Shown here in pieces: positions 15,916 through 24,841 of a stretch of 64,000 bases of DNA (positions are counted from its first letter, which is position 1; each line of letters starts with the position of its first letter). The notes beneath the pieces were generated by a model. That model was given only the letters and a program-made list of their open reading frames with translations, was not told where the DNA came from and did not search any database. The position numbers and the translations under genes were made by a program. Origin of the DNA: Bacteroidota bacterium (GTDB lineage: Bacteria; Bacteroidota; Bacteroidia; Bacteroidales; UBA10428); NCBI GenBank assembly GCA_023442525.1, contig JAEZZA010000031.1, forward strand, positions 372,001-436,000, given 5' to 3'.

Positions 15916-18900
15916 TTATAATCCTATGCTAAGTCCCACCGTCCAAATCCTGGGGAACGGGTATCTGCCACCGTCGAAACCGGTTTGTTGCACGTTGCCG
16001 TTTCCTACTTCCGGATCGCCTATATCATATTTGGAGATTGTGAGCAGGTTTTGAACACTGAAAAATATCCGGGCGGATTCTATTTTCACCGGCTCGATTA
16101 CATTCTTTGGGAAGGTATAACTGATCTGAACGTTCTGAATTTTTAAGAAACCTCCTTCAAAAATAAATGCATCGGAAATTTGCCCGTTATGATTAGGATC
16201 TGCCTTGGTAAGACGAGGATAAACATTCGTTGAGCCTTCACCATCCCAGGCATTCATTGCATAGTCGGCCAATAAATTGTTTGTGGCAAAGGTTGTAAGA
16301 TTATGGTAAGAATATGAAAGAATGTCCTGACCTGCCATTCCGTATAGCGACAGGTTGAAACCGAAATTCTTATAATTGATGTCGGCGTTTAAAGCGTAGG
16401 TAAGCTTAGGATAACCATTACCCAGTATTTCACGGTCCTCATCGTCTATCCAGCCATTCCCATCAATATCCTTAAACTTCCGGTCGCCGGGCCTGGTACC
16501 GATCGACTGATAGGCACCCTTACTGGCACCCTTTGCGATAGCGTTTTCATTCAGGGCATCAATTTCTTCCTGCGTCTGGAAAATTCCATCGGAACGCCAC
16601 CCGTAATAAGAACCCACCGGATAGCCATTCCTGGTGATAGAATAACTGCTCCACCATGCTCCTGCACCCACATCATTACTTGAGTAGATATCGGCACCAA
16701 TTTCTACTGCTTCATTTCTCATAGTCGTTGCATTGGCTGTCACATTAACACCCCAATCGCCCCACTCTTTCTGGTATCCTGCCTGAATCTCCAACCCGGT
16801 GTTCCTGATATGTCCGGCGTTGGTATATATTTCACTGTATCCGGTTGATGGACGCAGACCCCTTAACAACAGAAGGTCTTTGGCATCTCTTCGGAAATAA
16901 TCTACCGTTAATGTCAGTGAGTTTTTAATGAATCCTAAATCGACTCCGATGTTCGTCTGTTCGTTCGTCTCCCATTTTAGGTTTGTATCAATTTCATTCA
17001 GCTGTGCGAGCCCCGGAGCTATGGTAAAACTATTTGTGGCAGGATTATACCAATAATATGCAATCCTTGAGGATGAAAGCTGATCTACGGACAGATTGGT
17101 GGGATTGCCTGCATTACCGGTTTGACCCCAACCGGCTCTTATTTTTAAATTGCTGAAAATGTCAAGGTTTTTTATAAATTCTTCTTCAGAAATTCTCCAT
17201 CCTACAGATACAGAAGGAAAAGTTCCGTACCTGTTTCCTGCTCCGAAATTTGAAGAACCGTCTCTTCGGATTGTGGCAGTTAATAAATAACGATCAGCGT
17301 ATGAATACATAGCCCTGCCGAAAAAGGACTGCTCACGGGTGTCAATACCAAGGCCGCCGTCGCCATAGATGGTTTCGGGAGCCTGCGTCAATCCGAGATT
17401 ACGTATGGTATTCATGGCAAAATCGCTGGCCCTTGCATTTATCGCCGCCGAGGATCCTTTGGAAATCGAATGTCCCAATAATGCGGTGATCCTGTGTTTT
17501 GCGAATGTATTATTGTAAGTGAGGTAATTTTCAAGAATATACTCCGTGCTGTTAAAATGGCTCATACTGTAATCGTCGGTGGGATTTGCGTAAAACGTAC
17601 GGAAATTCCTCACTTCGTAATTATTTGTACCGTTACCAATATAATTGAAGCCACCTACCGTTTTATAAGTTAATGTCTTGAAAATATCAATTTCAACCGA
17701 GGCTGTTGCCAGTACCCGGTCGCTGATGCGAATCCAGTCCGCCTCATTGGCTACGGCCACAGGGTTATCTGCACCGGGGCTGTTAAAATCGTTTTCCCTC
17801 GGATAGTGACCCCATGTGCCGTCGGGATATTTAACCGGAACATTTACAAGTTTTCCATTCGAAAGAGTGTCCATGGTGGGAATCAGAGATGCATAGTTCA
17901 TCTGGTTTCCCCCATCCTGTGTTTCTGAACGTGGCTGGCCCTTTGATTCCGAGTGCGTATAGGAGACATTCAATCCTGCCCGGATGAAATCCTTTATTCT
18001 GTGATTTATGTTGGTTCGGGCCGTTAACCTGTTAAAGCTGGACGCCCTTATAACGCCTTCGTTATCAAGATATCCGACCGACAAAAGTGCCTGGGTGTTC
18101 TCTGTTCCTCCTGATGCAGAAAGACTATATTGCTGAAGCAGGCTTTGTCTTACCATCTCGCGTTGCCAGTCGATGCTGTTCAGCGCTGCCGGATTTGCCC
18201 AGATCGGGTTTGCTGCCCTGGCGTCTTTTACAGCTACCTTATTGGCTGCGGTAGCAAATTGTTCAGCATTGGCAACATCAATAAAATCCCGCTGCTGCTG
18301 AACACCAACTGAAGATTCAAATGTAAGATTAGTCTTTCCTTTACTTCCTTTCCTTGTTGTGATCATGATTACACCGTTAGCACCACGTGAACCGTATATT
18401 GCAGTGGCTGAAGCGTCTTTCAGAATTTCAATTTTTTCAATATCATTGGGATTCAGGAAGTCCGCGTTTGTCCCTGCCATTATTCCATCTACCACATATA
18501 ATGGTTCAGCAGAGTTATTTATAGTTGCAATACCTCGAATACGGATAGAAGTTCCGCCTTCAGGAGCACCTGATTTACGCACAATCTGAACACCGGCAGC
18601 CATTCCTTGCATCCCCTGTGCCAGTGAAGTCGGATGACGCCTCATTAATTCCTCAGGCCTTATGGATGAAACCGAACCTGTTAAATCGCTTTTTTTAACT
18701 GTTCCGTACCCCACAACAACAACTTCATCGAGCCTGGTTATGTCAGGAACAAGCGAAATATCAATTACAGATTTTCCTTTCACCTCAACTGTCTCGATAA
18801 CATATCCTATAAAGGAAAAAATCAATTTAACCTCGTCATTGGCAACTGCCAGAGCAAAATTCCCTTTTATGTCAGTAATTGTACCGGTATTTGTCCCTTC

Positions 18901-19350
18901 AATCTGGACGTTTACTCCGGGTAATGGGTTACCGCCTTCATCCTTAACGTTTCCGGTAATCCGCCTTTCCTGCAGCAACGATTTTGGAGTGATTACAATA
19001 AAATTGTTGTCCAGAATTTTGTAGCTTACTTCCGTATTGTCAAGTACATAAGCCATTAAATCGTCAATGGATTTGTCAGAAACCGAAAAAGTCAGTTTCT
19101 TATTCAGGTCTGCAAAATCATCATTGTAGAAGAACCTGAATTCACTTTCATTTTCAATTGTTTTCAGTATTTCACGAACCGATTGATTTTTAATTTCAAA
19201 ATCGAATCTTGCTTTCTGTGAATAGGCAGAAGCCATCATGTTAACTGAAAGGATGCAGGTTAACAAGATCGAAAGTTTCATAATACGTAGTAGTTTAAGT
19301 GGGAGAAGAGGATGGTAAAAAGAATGCTCCCTACGAAATGTTTTTTTCAT
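15916..19350 (-). CDS. SusC/RagA family TonB-dependent receptor with STN domain
   Basis: A 1144-residue outer-membrane transporter. In order: a signal region (about 20-45), an STN secretin/TonB N-terminal domain (about 50-120, IENESEFRFFYNDD) that signals to FecR, a carboxypeptidase-like domain (about 132-207, GNVKDEGGNPLPGVNVQIEG), a plug with DEVVVVGYGTVKKSDLTGSV, and the barrel ending in WTVGLSIGL. The STN domain is what marks SusC proteins that control their own sigma/anti-sigma pair, and that pair lies just upstream. It moves an oligosaccharide or similar nutrient with SusD and draws energy from TonB. Confidence 0.96.
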   Translation of the reverse strand: MKKTFRREHSFYHPLLPLKLLRIMKLSILLTCILSVNMMASAYSQKARFDFEIKNQSVREILKTIENESEFRFFYNDDFADLNKKLTFSVSDKSIDDLMAYVLDNTEVSYKILDNNFIVITPKSLLQERRITGNVKDEGGNPLPGVNVQIEGTNTGTITDIKGNFALAVANDEVKLIFSFIGYVIETVEVKGKSVIDISLVPDITRLDEVVVVGYGTVKKSDLTGSVSSIRPEELMRRHPTSLAQGMQGMAAGVQIVRKSGAPEGGTSIRIRGIATINNSAEPLYVVDGIMAGTNADFLNPNDIEKIEILKDASATAIYGSRGANGVIMITTRKGSKGKTNLTFESSVGVQQQRDFIDVANAEQFATAANKVAVKDARAANPIWANPAALNSIDWQREMVRQSLLQQYSLSASGGTENTQALLSVGYLDNEGVIRASSFNRLTARTNINHRIKDFIRAGLNVSYTHSESKGQPRSETQDGGNQMNYASLIPTMDTLSNGKLVNVPVKYPDGTWGHYPRENDFNSPGADNPVAVANEADWIRISDRVLATASVEIDIFKTLTYKTVGGFNYIGNGTNNYEVRNFRTFYANPTDDYSMSHFNSTEYILENYLTYNNTFAKHRITALLGHSISKGSSAAINARASDFAMNTIRNLGLTQAPETIYGDGGLGIDTREQSFFGRAMYSYADRYLLTATIRRDGSSNFGAGNRYGTFPSVSVGWRISEEEFIKNLDIFSNLKIRAGWGQTGNAGNPTNLSVDQLSSSRIAYYWYNPATNSFTIAPGLAQLNEIDTNLKWETNEQTNIGVDLGFIKNSLTLTVDYFRRDAKDLLLLRGLRPSTGYSEIYTNAGHIRNTGLEIQAGYQKEWGDWGVNVTANATTMRNEAVEIGADIYSSNDVGAGAWWSSYSITRNGYPVGSYYGWRSDGIFQTQEEIDALNENAIAKGASKGAYQSIGTRPGDRKFKDIDGNGWIDDEDREILGNGYPKLTYALNADINYKNFGFNLSLYGMAGQDILSYSYHNLTTFATNNLLADYAMNAWDGEGSTNVYPRLTKADPNHNGQISDAFIFEGGFLKIQNVQISYTFPKNVIEPVKIESARIFFSVQNLLTISKYDIGDPEVGNGNVQQTGFDGGRYPFPRIWTVGLSIGL

Positions 19351-19481
19351 AAATTTGTAATGTTAGGTTTTAAAAATTTTTAAGACTTAATCAACCGATT
19401 TTAAGGGAGTAGGTGCGAACTACTCCCTTTCTGCGTTTATGGTGGCTTTAATGTTTTCATAACAGTTAAATGAATAAGTAA

Positions 19482-20642
19482 TTAATTACTGTTCATGATC
19501 CGGTTATATTCTTCATTTGATCTATGATCGAAAAAGAGGAATATAGTATCCCGTCTCATTTCATAATTAAGAGGAGCAGTGAGCTTTAATGCATTAAGAA
19601 TCTGATCCACAGTTTCATTCTCTATTGTCCCGGTGAAATTATATTTCTTCAACTGTTCATCATCGAATATGAATTTCAGGTTAAATCTGCGTTCAAGCAA
19701 CGGCGCCAGGGTATTTAACCTTTCCCTGTCAATGATCCATCTTGAGTCTTTCCATGAAGTGTAAAGCTCCGTTCTTACATTCGATAGGACGTTAATATTT
19801 TTATGTTTAATCGGTCGTCTTCCTTCGGAAATAATCTTGTCTTCAGCACTTTCGGTATATTTCTCCGTCAATTGAGTTTGCTTATGATAGATGAATTTAT
19901 CATTGGGAAGCAGCAATATCCGCTCATTGCTTCCAATTTCATTAGTGACCCTTACATCAATTTTTCCTTCTTCGAGTGTAGCGGAAATTGTCTTCTCATC
20001 GGGATAGGCTTTTACATTGAAACGTGTTCCAAGTGCAGTAACGGTAACGCTTTGTGTTTTCACTATAAACGGATGCCTTTTATCCCTGGCAACATTGAAA
20101 TATGCTTCGCCTGTAAGATTTATAGTCCTGTTATTTTGCCCATAATCCTGGTTATAAGTAATAAAAGTACCTGCATTAAGCCAGATCTCGGTGCTGTCCG
20201 GCATCAGAATTTTACTTCTGGCACCAAGTGGGACAGAAATTTCTACAAGTCGATCAGAAACTACACTTGATGGTTTTACTCTGCCGGAAATAAACCAGGT
20301 TACGGCTGCTCCTAACCCAAATATCAGTAACCAGGAAGCTGCCTTGTACAGATATTTTCTTAAATATATGGTGCGGTTAAGTTGTGGATTTTCATCCGAT
20401 CCGGTAATTGTTAACTTGCTTTTAACTGTGTTCCAGGATTCATCGGGATTTGACGCTGAAATTTCAGTCGTTGTGCCGCTAACAATCCATGCATCTTTTA
20501 AGCTGTTGAAATGTGCCCGGTTTTCATCGCTGGATTTTATCCAATCATCCAGTTTTAGCAGGTTTTCTTCAGTAATGCAACCTGTGAAATAATCGGCCAG
20601 AATTTGTTCAATATCCACAATATGGTTTTCACCTTTTTTCAT
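19482..20642 (-). CDS. FecR family anti-sigma factor
   Basis: A 386-residue single-pass inner-membrane regulator. The cytoplasmic part (1-90) has DYFTGCITEENLLKLDDWI, a membrane helix lies at about 93-113 (SWLLIFGLGAAVTWFISG), and the periplasmic FecR domain follows with VPLGARSKILMPDSTEIWLN and TALGTRFNVKAY. A DUF4974-like C-terminal domain (about 315-375) contains RFNLKFIFDDEQLKKYNFTG. It receives the signal from the STN domain of SusC and holds or releases the ECF sigma factor encoded 66 bases upstream. Confidence 0.95.
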   Translation of the reverse strand: MKKGENHIVDIEQILADYFTGCITEENLLKLDDWIKSSDENRAHFNSLKDAWIVSGTTTEISASNPDESWNTVKSKLTITGSDENPQLNRTIYLRKYLYKAASWLLIFGLGAAVTWFISGRVKPSSVVSDRLVEISVPLGARSKILMPDSTEIWLNAGTFITYNQDYGQNNRTINLTGEAYFNVARDKRHPFIVKTQSVTVTALGTRFNVKAYPDEKTISATLEEGKIDVRVTNEIGSNERILLLPNDKFIYHKQTQLTEKYTESAEDKIISEGRRPIKHKNINVLSNVRTELYTSWKDSRWIIDRERLNTLAPLLERRFNLKFIFDDEQLKKYNFTGTIENETVDQILNALKLTAPLNYEMRRDTIFLFFDHRSNEEYNRIMNSN

Positions 20643-20708
20643 AAAGTTTCATCTCTGAGTTAAGACACTAAAAATTTATAGTTTGATGAATGCCCTGAGG
20701 CATTTTTT

Positions 20709-21209
20709 TTATTTTATTTTTTTCAGGGCAGAAGCAATCAGTTGAAGGGCTCTGTATATATGTGATCTGACTGTGTTTTCAGTTAATCCAAGTTTAACGG
20801 CAATTTCATCGTTTTTCATGGATTCAAACCGGCTCATTTCAAAAACCCGGCGACACTGTTCCGGTAATGACCCAATTATCCTGTCGATGATCAAAGCGGT
20901 TTCATCGGAGAAAATTCTTTCAATCAAATGATCATTAAAGTCATAAGTATCGGAAATGAATTTCCACATGAATTCTGAGGCAGGCAGATTTACTGATTCT
21001 TTGCGGGTTTTATTGTTTCGGATAACATTTAAAGCAGCATTATGAACCGATTGAAAAAGATAGGCTCTCAATGAACCGGTAACATTAATTATGGAACGGT
21101 TTTGCCATATTTTAACCATAACATCCTGTACAACCTCTTCAGACAATCGGGGCTGCCTGGTTATTTCATTGGCGTAACAAACCAGTGTATTGAACGTGGA
21201 TTTATACAA
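20709..21209 (-). CDS. ECF RNA polymerase sigma-70 factor
   Basis: An extracytoplasmic-function sigma factor controlling the SusC/SusD locus. Region 2 includes LSEEVVQDVMVKIWQNR (21-37) and region 4 includes LPEQCRRVFEMSRFES and GLTENTVRSHIYRAL. The only conventional start is a TTG at 21209, giving 166 residues, but this cuts off the start of region 2. In the same frame the homology continues to about 21290 (NIQKGDESSFEILYKS), where an in-frame stop lies at 21294-21296 and only CTG (21282-21284) or rarer codons are available. The true protein is therefore probably about 190 residues, starting at a non-standard codon. Confidence 0.9.
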   Translation of the reverse strand: MYKSTFNTLVCYANEITRQPRLSEEVVQDVMVKIWQNRSIINVTGSLRAYLFQSVHNAALNVIRNNKTRKESVNLPASEFMWKFISDTYDFNDHLIERIFSDETALIIDRIIGSLPEQCRRVFEMSRFESMKNDEIAVKLGLTENTVRSHIYRALQLIASALKKIK

Positions 21210-21499
21210 TATCTCAAAGGACGACTCATCACCCTTTTGAATATTCTGCCAGCAGAGATTAATATCTATATTCTTACTATTCAGAAGTTTCTCTTAATGG
21301 TTCGGCTTCGCGGGCTTAGTCAAAGTAAAAGTATTCAAAAATTCGACTAATACAATCAGACACATTTCGATTTTCAGGCCCTGACCGTATATACCTTCCC
21401 TTACATGACACTTAAAACCGACAAAGTCCCTGCCGGGATGTTACACATTCCTATTATGATTTTTTGTGATTTTAAAATATAGCTTTTAATTAAAAATTG

Positions 21500-21507
21500 T
21501 AACTTTG
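21500..21507 (+). promoter_or_regulatory. Candidate -7 box of the bamD operon
   Basis: TAACTTTG fits TAnnTTTG exactly and ends only 4 bases before the bamD ATG at 21512, so the transcript would have almost no leader if this box is used and this ATG is the start. Confidence 0.5.
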
Positions 21508-21511
21508 CGCG

Positions 21512-22339
21512 ATGCCAAAAAACCGTATTTATATTATTATCATCTCATTATGTGTGGCAGGGGCCTTGGTTTCCTGCACCGGATATGAGAAGATCCTGAA
21601 AAGTGACGATGTAAACCTGAAGTATACAAAGGCCTTTTATTTTTACAACAAAGGCGACCATCTGAAGGCAGCCACGATTTTTGATCAGCTTGCCACAATG
21701 GTCAAGGGGACACGACGTGCCGATTCTGTATTCTTTTTCCAGGCTATGGCGCAATATAAACTGAACGATTACATAATAGCCGGTCACTATTTCAACAGCT
21801 TTGTGCAGATGTACGGAAACAGCGCCATGGTTGAGGAAGCAGCCTATATGGCAGCTTATTGCTATTACATGCAATCGCCGCGTTCCGAACTGGATCAGAC
21901 CAGCACCACTCTGGCTCTGGATGCATTCAGGCTTTATATGATCAGGTATCCTAATAGTCCCCGTGTTCCGGATTGCCAGAAGATTATTGTTGAGATGAAT
22001 GAAAAGCTCATGGAAAAGGCATATTTATCGGCTCAGCTATATTACAACCTGGACAATTATAAAGCAGCGGTAGTTTCACTTTCCAATTGCCTTACTGATT
22101 TCCCCGATACCCGCTATCGCGAAGAGATCATGTACAAACTATTGAAAGCCAAATACCTCCTCGCGGTAAACAGTGTGCATTCCAAACAGACCGAAAGATT
22201 TCAGGATGCCATTGATGAGTACTATACTTTTATTGCTGAATTCCCTGAAAGCAAGAACAGGAAAGATGCTGATCTGATTTACAGTGACGCTTCGCGATTT
22301 GTGAAAGAACCAGAAGATAACGATTTAAGTAATAAATAA
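21512..22339 (+). CDS. bamD: Outer-membrane assembly lipoprotein BamD
   Basis: A 275-residue lipoprotein of the BAM complex, which inserts beta-barrel proteins into the outer membrane. The lipobox is ALVSC, with Cys22 lipidated. TPR-like repeats follow, with the family motif KAFYFYNKGDHLKAATIFDQ (40-59), then HYFNSFVQMYGNS and LYMIRYPNSPRVPD. It opens the conserved run bamD-rpoZ-coaC/coaB-DUF4835-recN found in many Bacteroidota; the next gene starts 3 bases after its stop. Confidence 0.93.
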   Translation: MPKNRIYIIIISLCVAGALVSCTGYEKILKSDDVNLKYTKAFYFYNKGDHLKAATIFDQLATMVKGTRRADSVFFFQAMAQYKLNDYIIAGHYFNSFVQMYGNSAMVEEAAYMAAYCYYMQSPRSELDQTSTTLALDAFRLYMIRYPNSPRVPDCQKIIVEMNEKLMEKAYLSAQLYYNLDNYKAAVVSLSNCLTDFPDTRYREEIMYKLLKAKYLLAVNSVHSKQTERFQDAIDEYYTFIAEFPESKNRKDADLIYSDASRFVKEPEDNDLSNK

Positions 22340-22342
22340 TTA

Positions 22343-22669
22343 ATGGAACAGAACACAGATTTTAAAAAGTCGAAAGCTCCGACAACAACTATTACCAGAG
22401 ACCTGAATATGCTCGAAGCTAAAACAGGTAACATTTACGAAGCAGTAATGATTTGCTCAAAAAGGGCTAATCAGATTGCCGTTGAAATAAAAGAAGAACT
22501 TAACCGCAAGCTCGAAGAATTTGCAAATTACACCGATAATCTGGAAGAAGTTTTTGAAAACCGGGAGCAAATTGAAATTTCCAAGTTTTACGAAAGATTA
22601 CCCAAGCATACACTTATAGCTCTCGAGGAATTCGAGAACGATCAGGTATACGTCCGGAAGGCCGAATAA
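22343..22669 (+). CDS. rpoZ: RNA polymerase omega subunit, Bacteroidota type
   Basis: A 108-residue Rpb6/omega family protein that helps assemble RNA polymerase. TGNIYEAVMICSKRANQIA (30-48) matches the conserved omega helix (N.YE...I...RA.QI). It is longer than E. coli omega and carries an acidic C-terminal half (EELNRKLEEFANY..., YERLPKHTLIALEEF), as is usual in this phylum. It sits 3 bases after bamD and 11 before coaC, so it is co-transcribed with both. Confidence 0.88.
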   Translation: MEQNTDFKKSKAPTTTITRDLNMLEAKTGNIYEAVMICSKRANQIAVEIKEELNRKLEEFANYTDNLEEVFENREQIEISKFYERLPKHTLIALEEFENDQVYVRKAE

Positions 22670-22680
22670 CTGGCTTAAAC

Positions 22681-23247
22681 ATGCTTAGCGGCAAAAAAAT
22701 ACTTATAGGTGTCACCGGCAGCATTGCTGCCTATAAAGCTGGTACTCTTGTCAGGCTTCTGATCAAAGAAGGATGCGAAGTACAGGTGATCATGACTGCC
22801 GCTGCCAAAGAATTTATTACTCCGCTCACCCTGGCTACATTGTCGCGTAACGCTGTGCTAACCGACTTTTTCGATAAAAACGGTGAATGGAACAGCCATG
22901 TGGATCTTGGAACCTGGGCCGATGCGTTTGTTATAGCACCCGCCAGCGCCAACACCATTGCAAAAATGGCGACCGGCCTGGCGGATAACCTGTTGCTTAC
23001 AACCTATCTTTCCGCACGATGCCCCGTATTCGTGGCTCCGGCTATGGATCTGGATATGCTGAATCATCCTGCAACCTTGAAAAACCTGAACACCATCCGG
23101 GAATATGGCAATATAATTCTTGAACCGGAAACCGGAGAACTGGCCAGTGGACTTATCGGCAAGGGACGCATGGAAGAGCCCGAAATTATTTTCCGATTCC
23201 TGAATTCTCATTTTAAAGGCGAAGTCGAAAAAAAAAACTGCCTTTGA
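22681..23247 (+). CDS. coaC: Phosphopantothenoylcysteine decarboxylase domain (CoaC part of CoaBC)
   Basis: A 188-residue flavoprotein that decarboxylates phosphopantothenoylcysteine in coenzyme A synthesis. GVTGSIAAYKAG (10-21) binds FMN, SHVDL supplies the active-site His, PASANT and PAMDLDM follow, and ELASGLIGKGRM is the substrate clamp (Ser where E. coli has Cys158). In most bacteria this domain is fused to CoaB. Here it stops inside a run of ten A (23228-23237); one extra A, or a -1 slip there, would join it in frame to the next gene. The stop overlaps the TTG of coaB (TTGA). Confidence 0.9.
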   Translation: MLSGKKILIGVTGSIAAYKAGTLVRLLIKEGCEVQVIMTAAAKEFITPLTLATLSRNAVLTDFFDKNGEWNSHVDLGTWADAFVIAPASANTIAKMATGLADNLLLTTYLSARCPVFVAPAMDLDMLNHPATLKNLNTIREYGNIILEPETGELASGLIGKGRMEEPEIIFRFLNSHFKGEVEKKNCL

Positions 23248-23897
23248 ACCTGGCAGATAAGACAATCCTGGTAACAGCCGGTCCGACTTATGAACCTGTC
23301 GATGCAGTAAGATTTATAGGTAATTATTCCTCCGGAAAAATGGGTTTTGCCCTGGCTGAAGCATTAGCTTCAAAAGGTGCACAGGTTATTTTAATCAGCG
23401 GCCCCACTTCACTCAGTACTCAAAATCCCCGCATCAGTACTTATAACGTACGGACCGCTCTTGAAATGCTCGAAAAGTGCCTTCAGTTTTTCCCGTCATC
23501 TGACGGCGCCATATTGTCGGCTGCCGTGGCCGATTACAGGCCTGTTTCACCTGTTTCTCACAAGATAAAACGCAAAGATAAGAAGATTACCATTGAGCTG
23601 GAAGCCAATCCGGATATTGCAGCTACGCTTGGACAAATGAAAACCGAAAAGCAGTTTCTTGCCGGTTTTGCTCTTGAAACCGACAATGCAAAGGCTAATG
23701 CCATTGAAAAACTGAAGAAAAAGAATTTCGACTTTATTGTCCTGAATACACTCGAGGACAAAGGTTCGGGTTTTAACAGCGATACCAATATGGTAACCAT
23801 TATCAGCAAAGACAATAATATTATTCCGTTTGAGTTAAAATCTAAGAGTGATGTAGCTTTGGATATTGTTAATTACCTGGAAAATCTTTTGAACTGA
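23244..23897 (+). CDS. coaB: Phosphopantothenate-cysteine ligase domain (CoaB part of CoaBC)
   Basis: A 217-residue ligase that joins cysteine to 4'-phosphopantothenate using CTP. VTAGPTYEPVDAVRFIGN (9-26) and NYSSGKMG (26-33) are the nucleotide-binding motifs, AAVADYRP follows, and KIKRKDK with FALETDN marks the C-terminal part. Its only conventional start is the TTG at 23244, overlapping the coaC stop by four bases. Expression therefore needs either coupled re-initiation or frame-shifting on the A-run. The last base of its stop is the first base of the next ATG. Confidence 0.9.
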   Translation: MNLADKTILVTAGPTYEPVDAVRFIGNYSSGKMGFALAEALASKGAQVILISGPTSLSTQNPRISTYNVRTALEMLEKCLQFFPSSDGAILSAAVADYRPVSPVSHKIKRKDKKITIELEANPDIAATLGQMKTEKQFLAGFALETDNAKANAIEKLKKKNFDFIVLNTLEDKGSGFNSDTNMVTIISKDNNIIPFELKSKSDVALDIVNYLENLLN

Positions 23898-24808
23898 TGA
23901 AAAAGATCCTGCCTTTTATTTTCGCCCTTTATTTGATAGTACCTGTATACAGTCAGGAACTAAGGTGCAATGTGAGGATTAGTTCTTCAAAGGTACAGGG
24001 TACAAACCGGCAGATATTCGAAACTCTTCAGGCAGCGATCAATGAATTCATGAATGGTAAGGCCTGGAGTAATTACAGGTTTGCCAACCACGAACGTATT
24101 GAATGTAGCATGCTTTTTAATATAAATGATTACACGGGAAATCATTTCAGTGGCACATTGCAGATCCAGGTCAGACGACCTGTTTTTAACACATCCTATA
24201 ATACTGTTCTTTTTAATTATATCGATAACGATGTTGATTTCCGGTACGAAGAATTTCAGCCTCTGGAATTCAGCGAGACATCGCATCTTTCGAACCTTAC
24301 CTCATTACTGGCATACTATGCCTATGTGATTTTGGGATTTGATTTTGATTCTTACGCGTTAAATTCCGGCACCGAATTTTTCCGGAAAGCTGAAATAATT
24401 GTAAACAACGCTCAAAATGCGGTTGAAAGAGGCTGGCGTGCAGGCGAAAGCACCAGTCGAAGAAACAGGTACTGGCTTATCAATAATATACTTAACGATG
24501 AATACAGTCCCGTTCGTGAATTTGTATATTCCTATCACCGGCTGGGACTGGATGTGATGTACGACAAGCTCACAGACGGACGAATGGCTATAGGCGAAAG
24601 CCTGAATCTTCTGCAGAACATTTACCGAAACAGGCCAGATCCTTTTATGCATTTCTTCCAGGTTATTATGGATGCAAAATCAGATGAATTTGTCAACGTT
24701 TTTCAGAACAGCATGGATGATGAAAAAAGGCGGGTACTTGCCATTCTTAACCAGATAGATCCTACCAATTCGGAGAAATACCGCAAGATCATGACATCGT
24801 CAAGATAA
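23897..24808 (+). CDS. DUF4835 family protein (sometimes annotated PorD)
   Basis: A 303-residue secreted or periplasmic protein with a signal peptide (about 1-19, ending VYSQ) and then ELRCNVRISSSKVQGTN, the typical DUF4835 opening. The mid region has NYIDNDVDFRYEEFQPLEF and YYAYVILGFDFDSYAL. Some annotation systems call this family PorD and link it to the type IX secretion system; I recall this association but cannot test it here. It is embedded between coaB and recN, its standard place in Bacteroidota. Confidence 0.82.
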   Translation: MKKILPFIFALYLIVPVYSQELRCNVRISSSKVQGTNRQIFETLQAAINEFMNGKAWSNYRFANHERIECSMLFNINDYTGNHFSGTLQIQVRRPVFNTSYNTVLFNYIDNDVDFRYEEFQPLEFSETSHLSNLTSLLAYYAYVILGFDFDSYALNSGTEFFRKAEIIVNNAQNAVERGWRAGESTSRRNRYWLINNILNDEYSPVREFVYSYHRLGLDVMYDKLTDGRMAIGESLNLLQNIYRNRPDPFMHFFQVIMDAKSDEFVNVFQNSMDDEKRRVLAILNQIDPTNSEKYRKIMTSSR

Positions 24809-24841
24809 TGTTTATTATCTTGCATTTTTAATTCACCCGGT

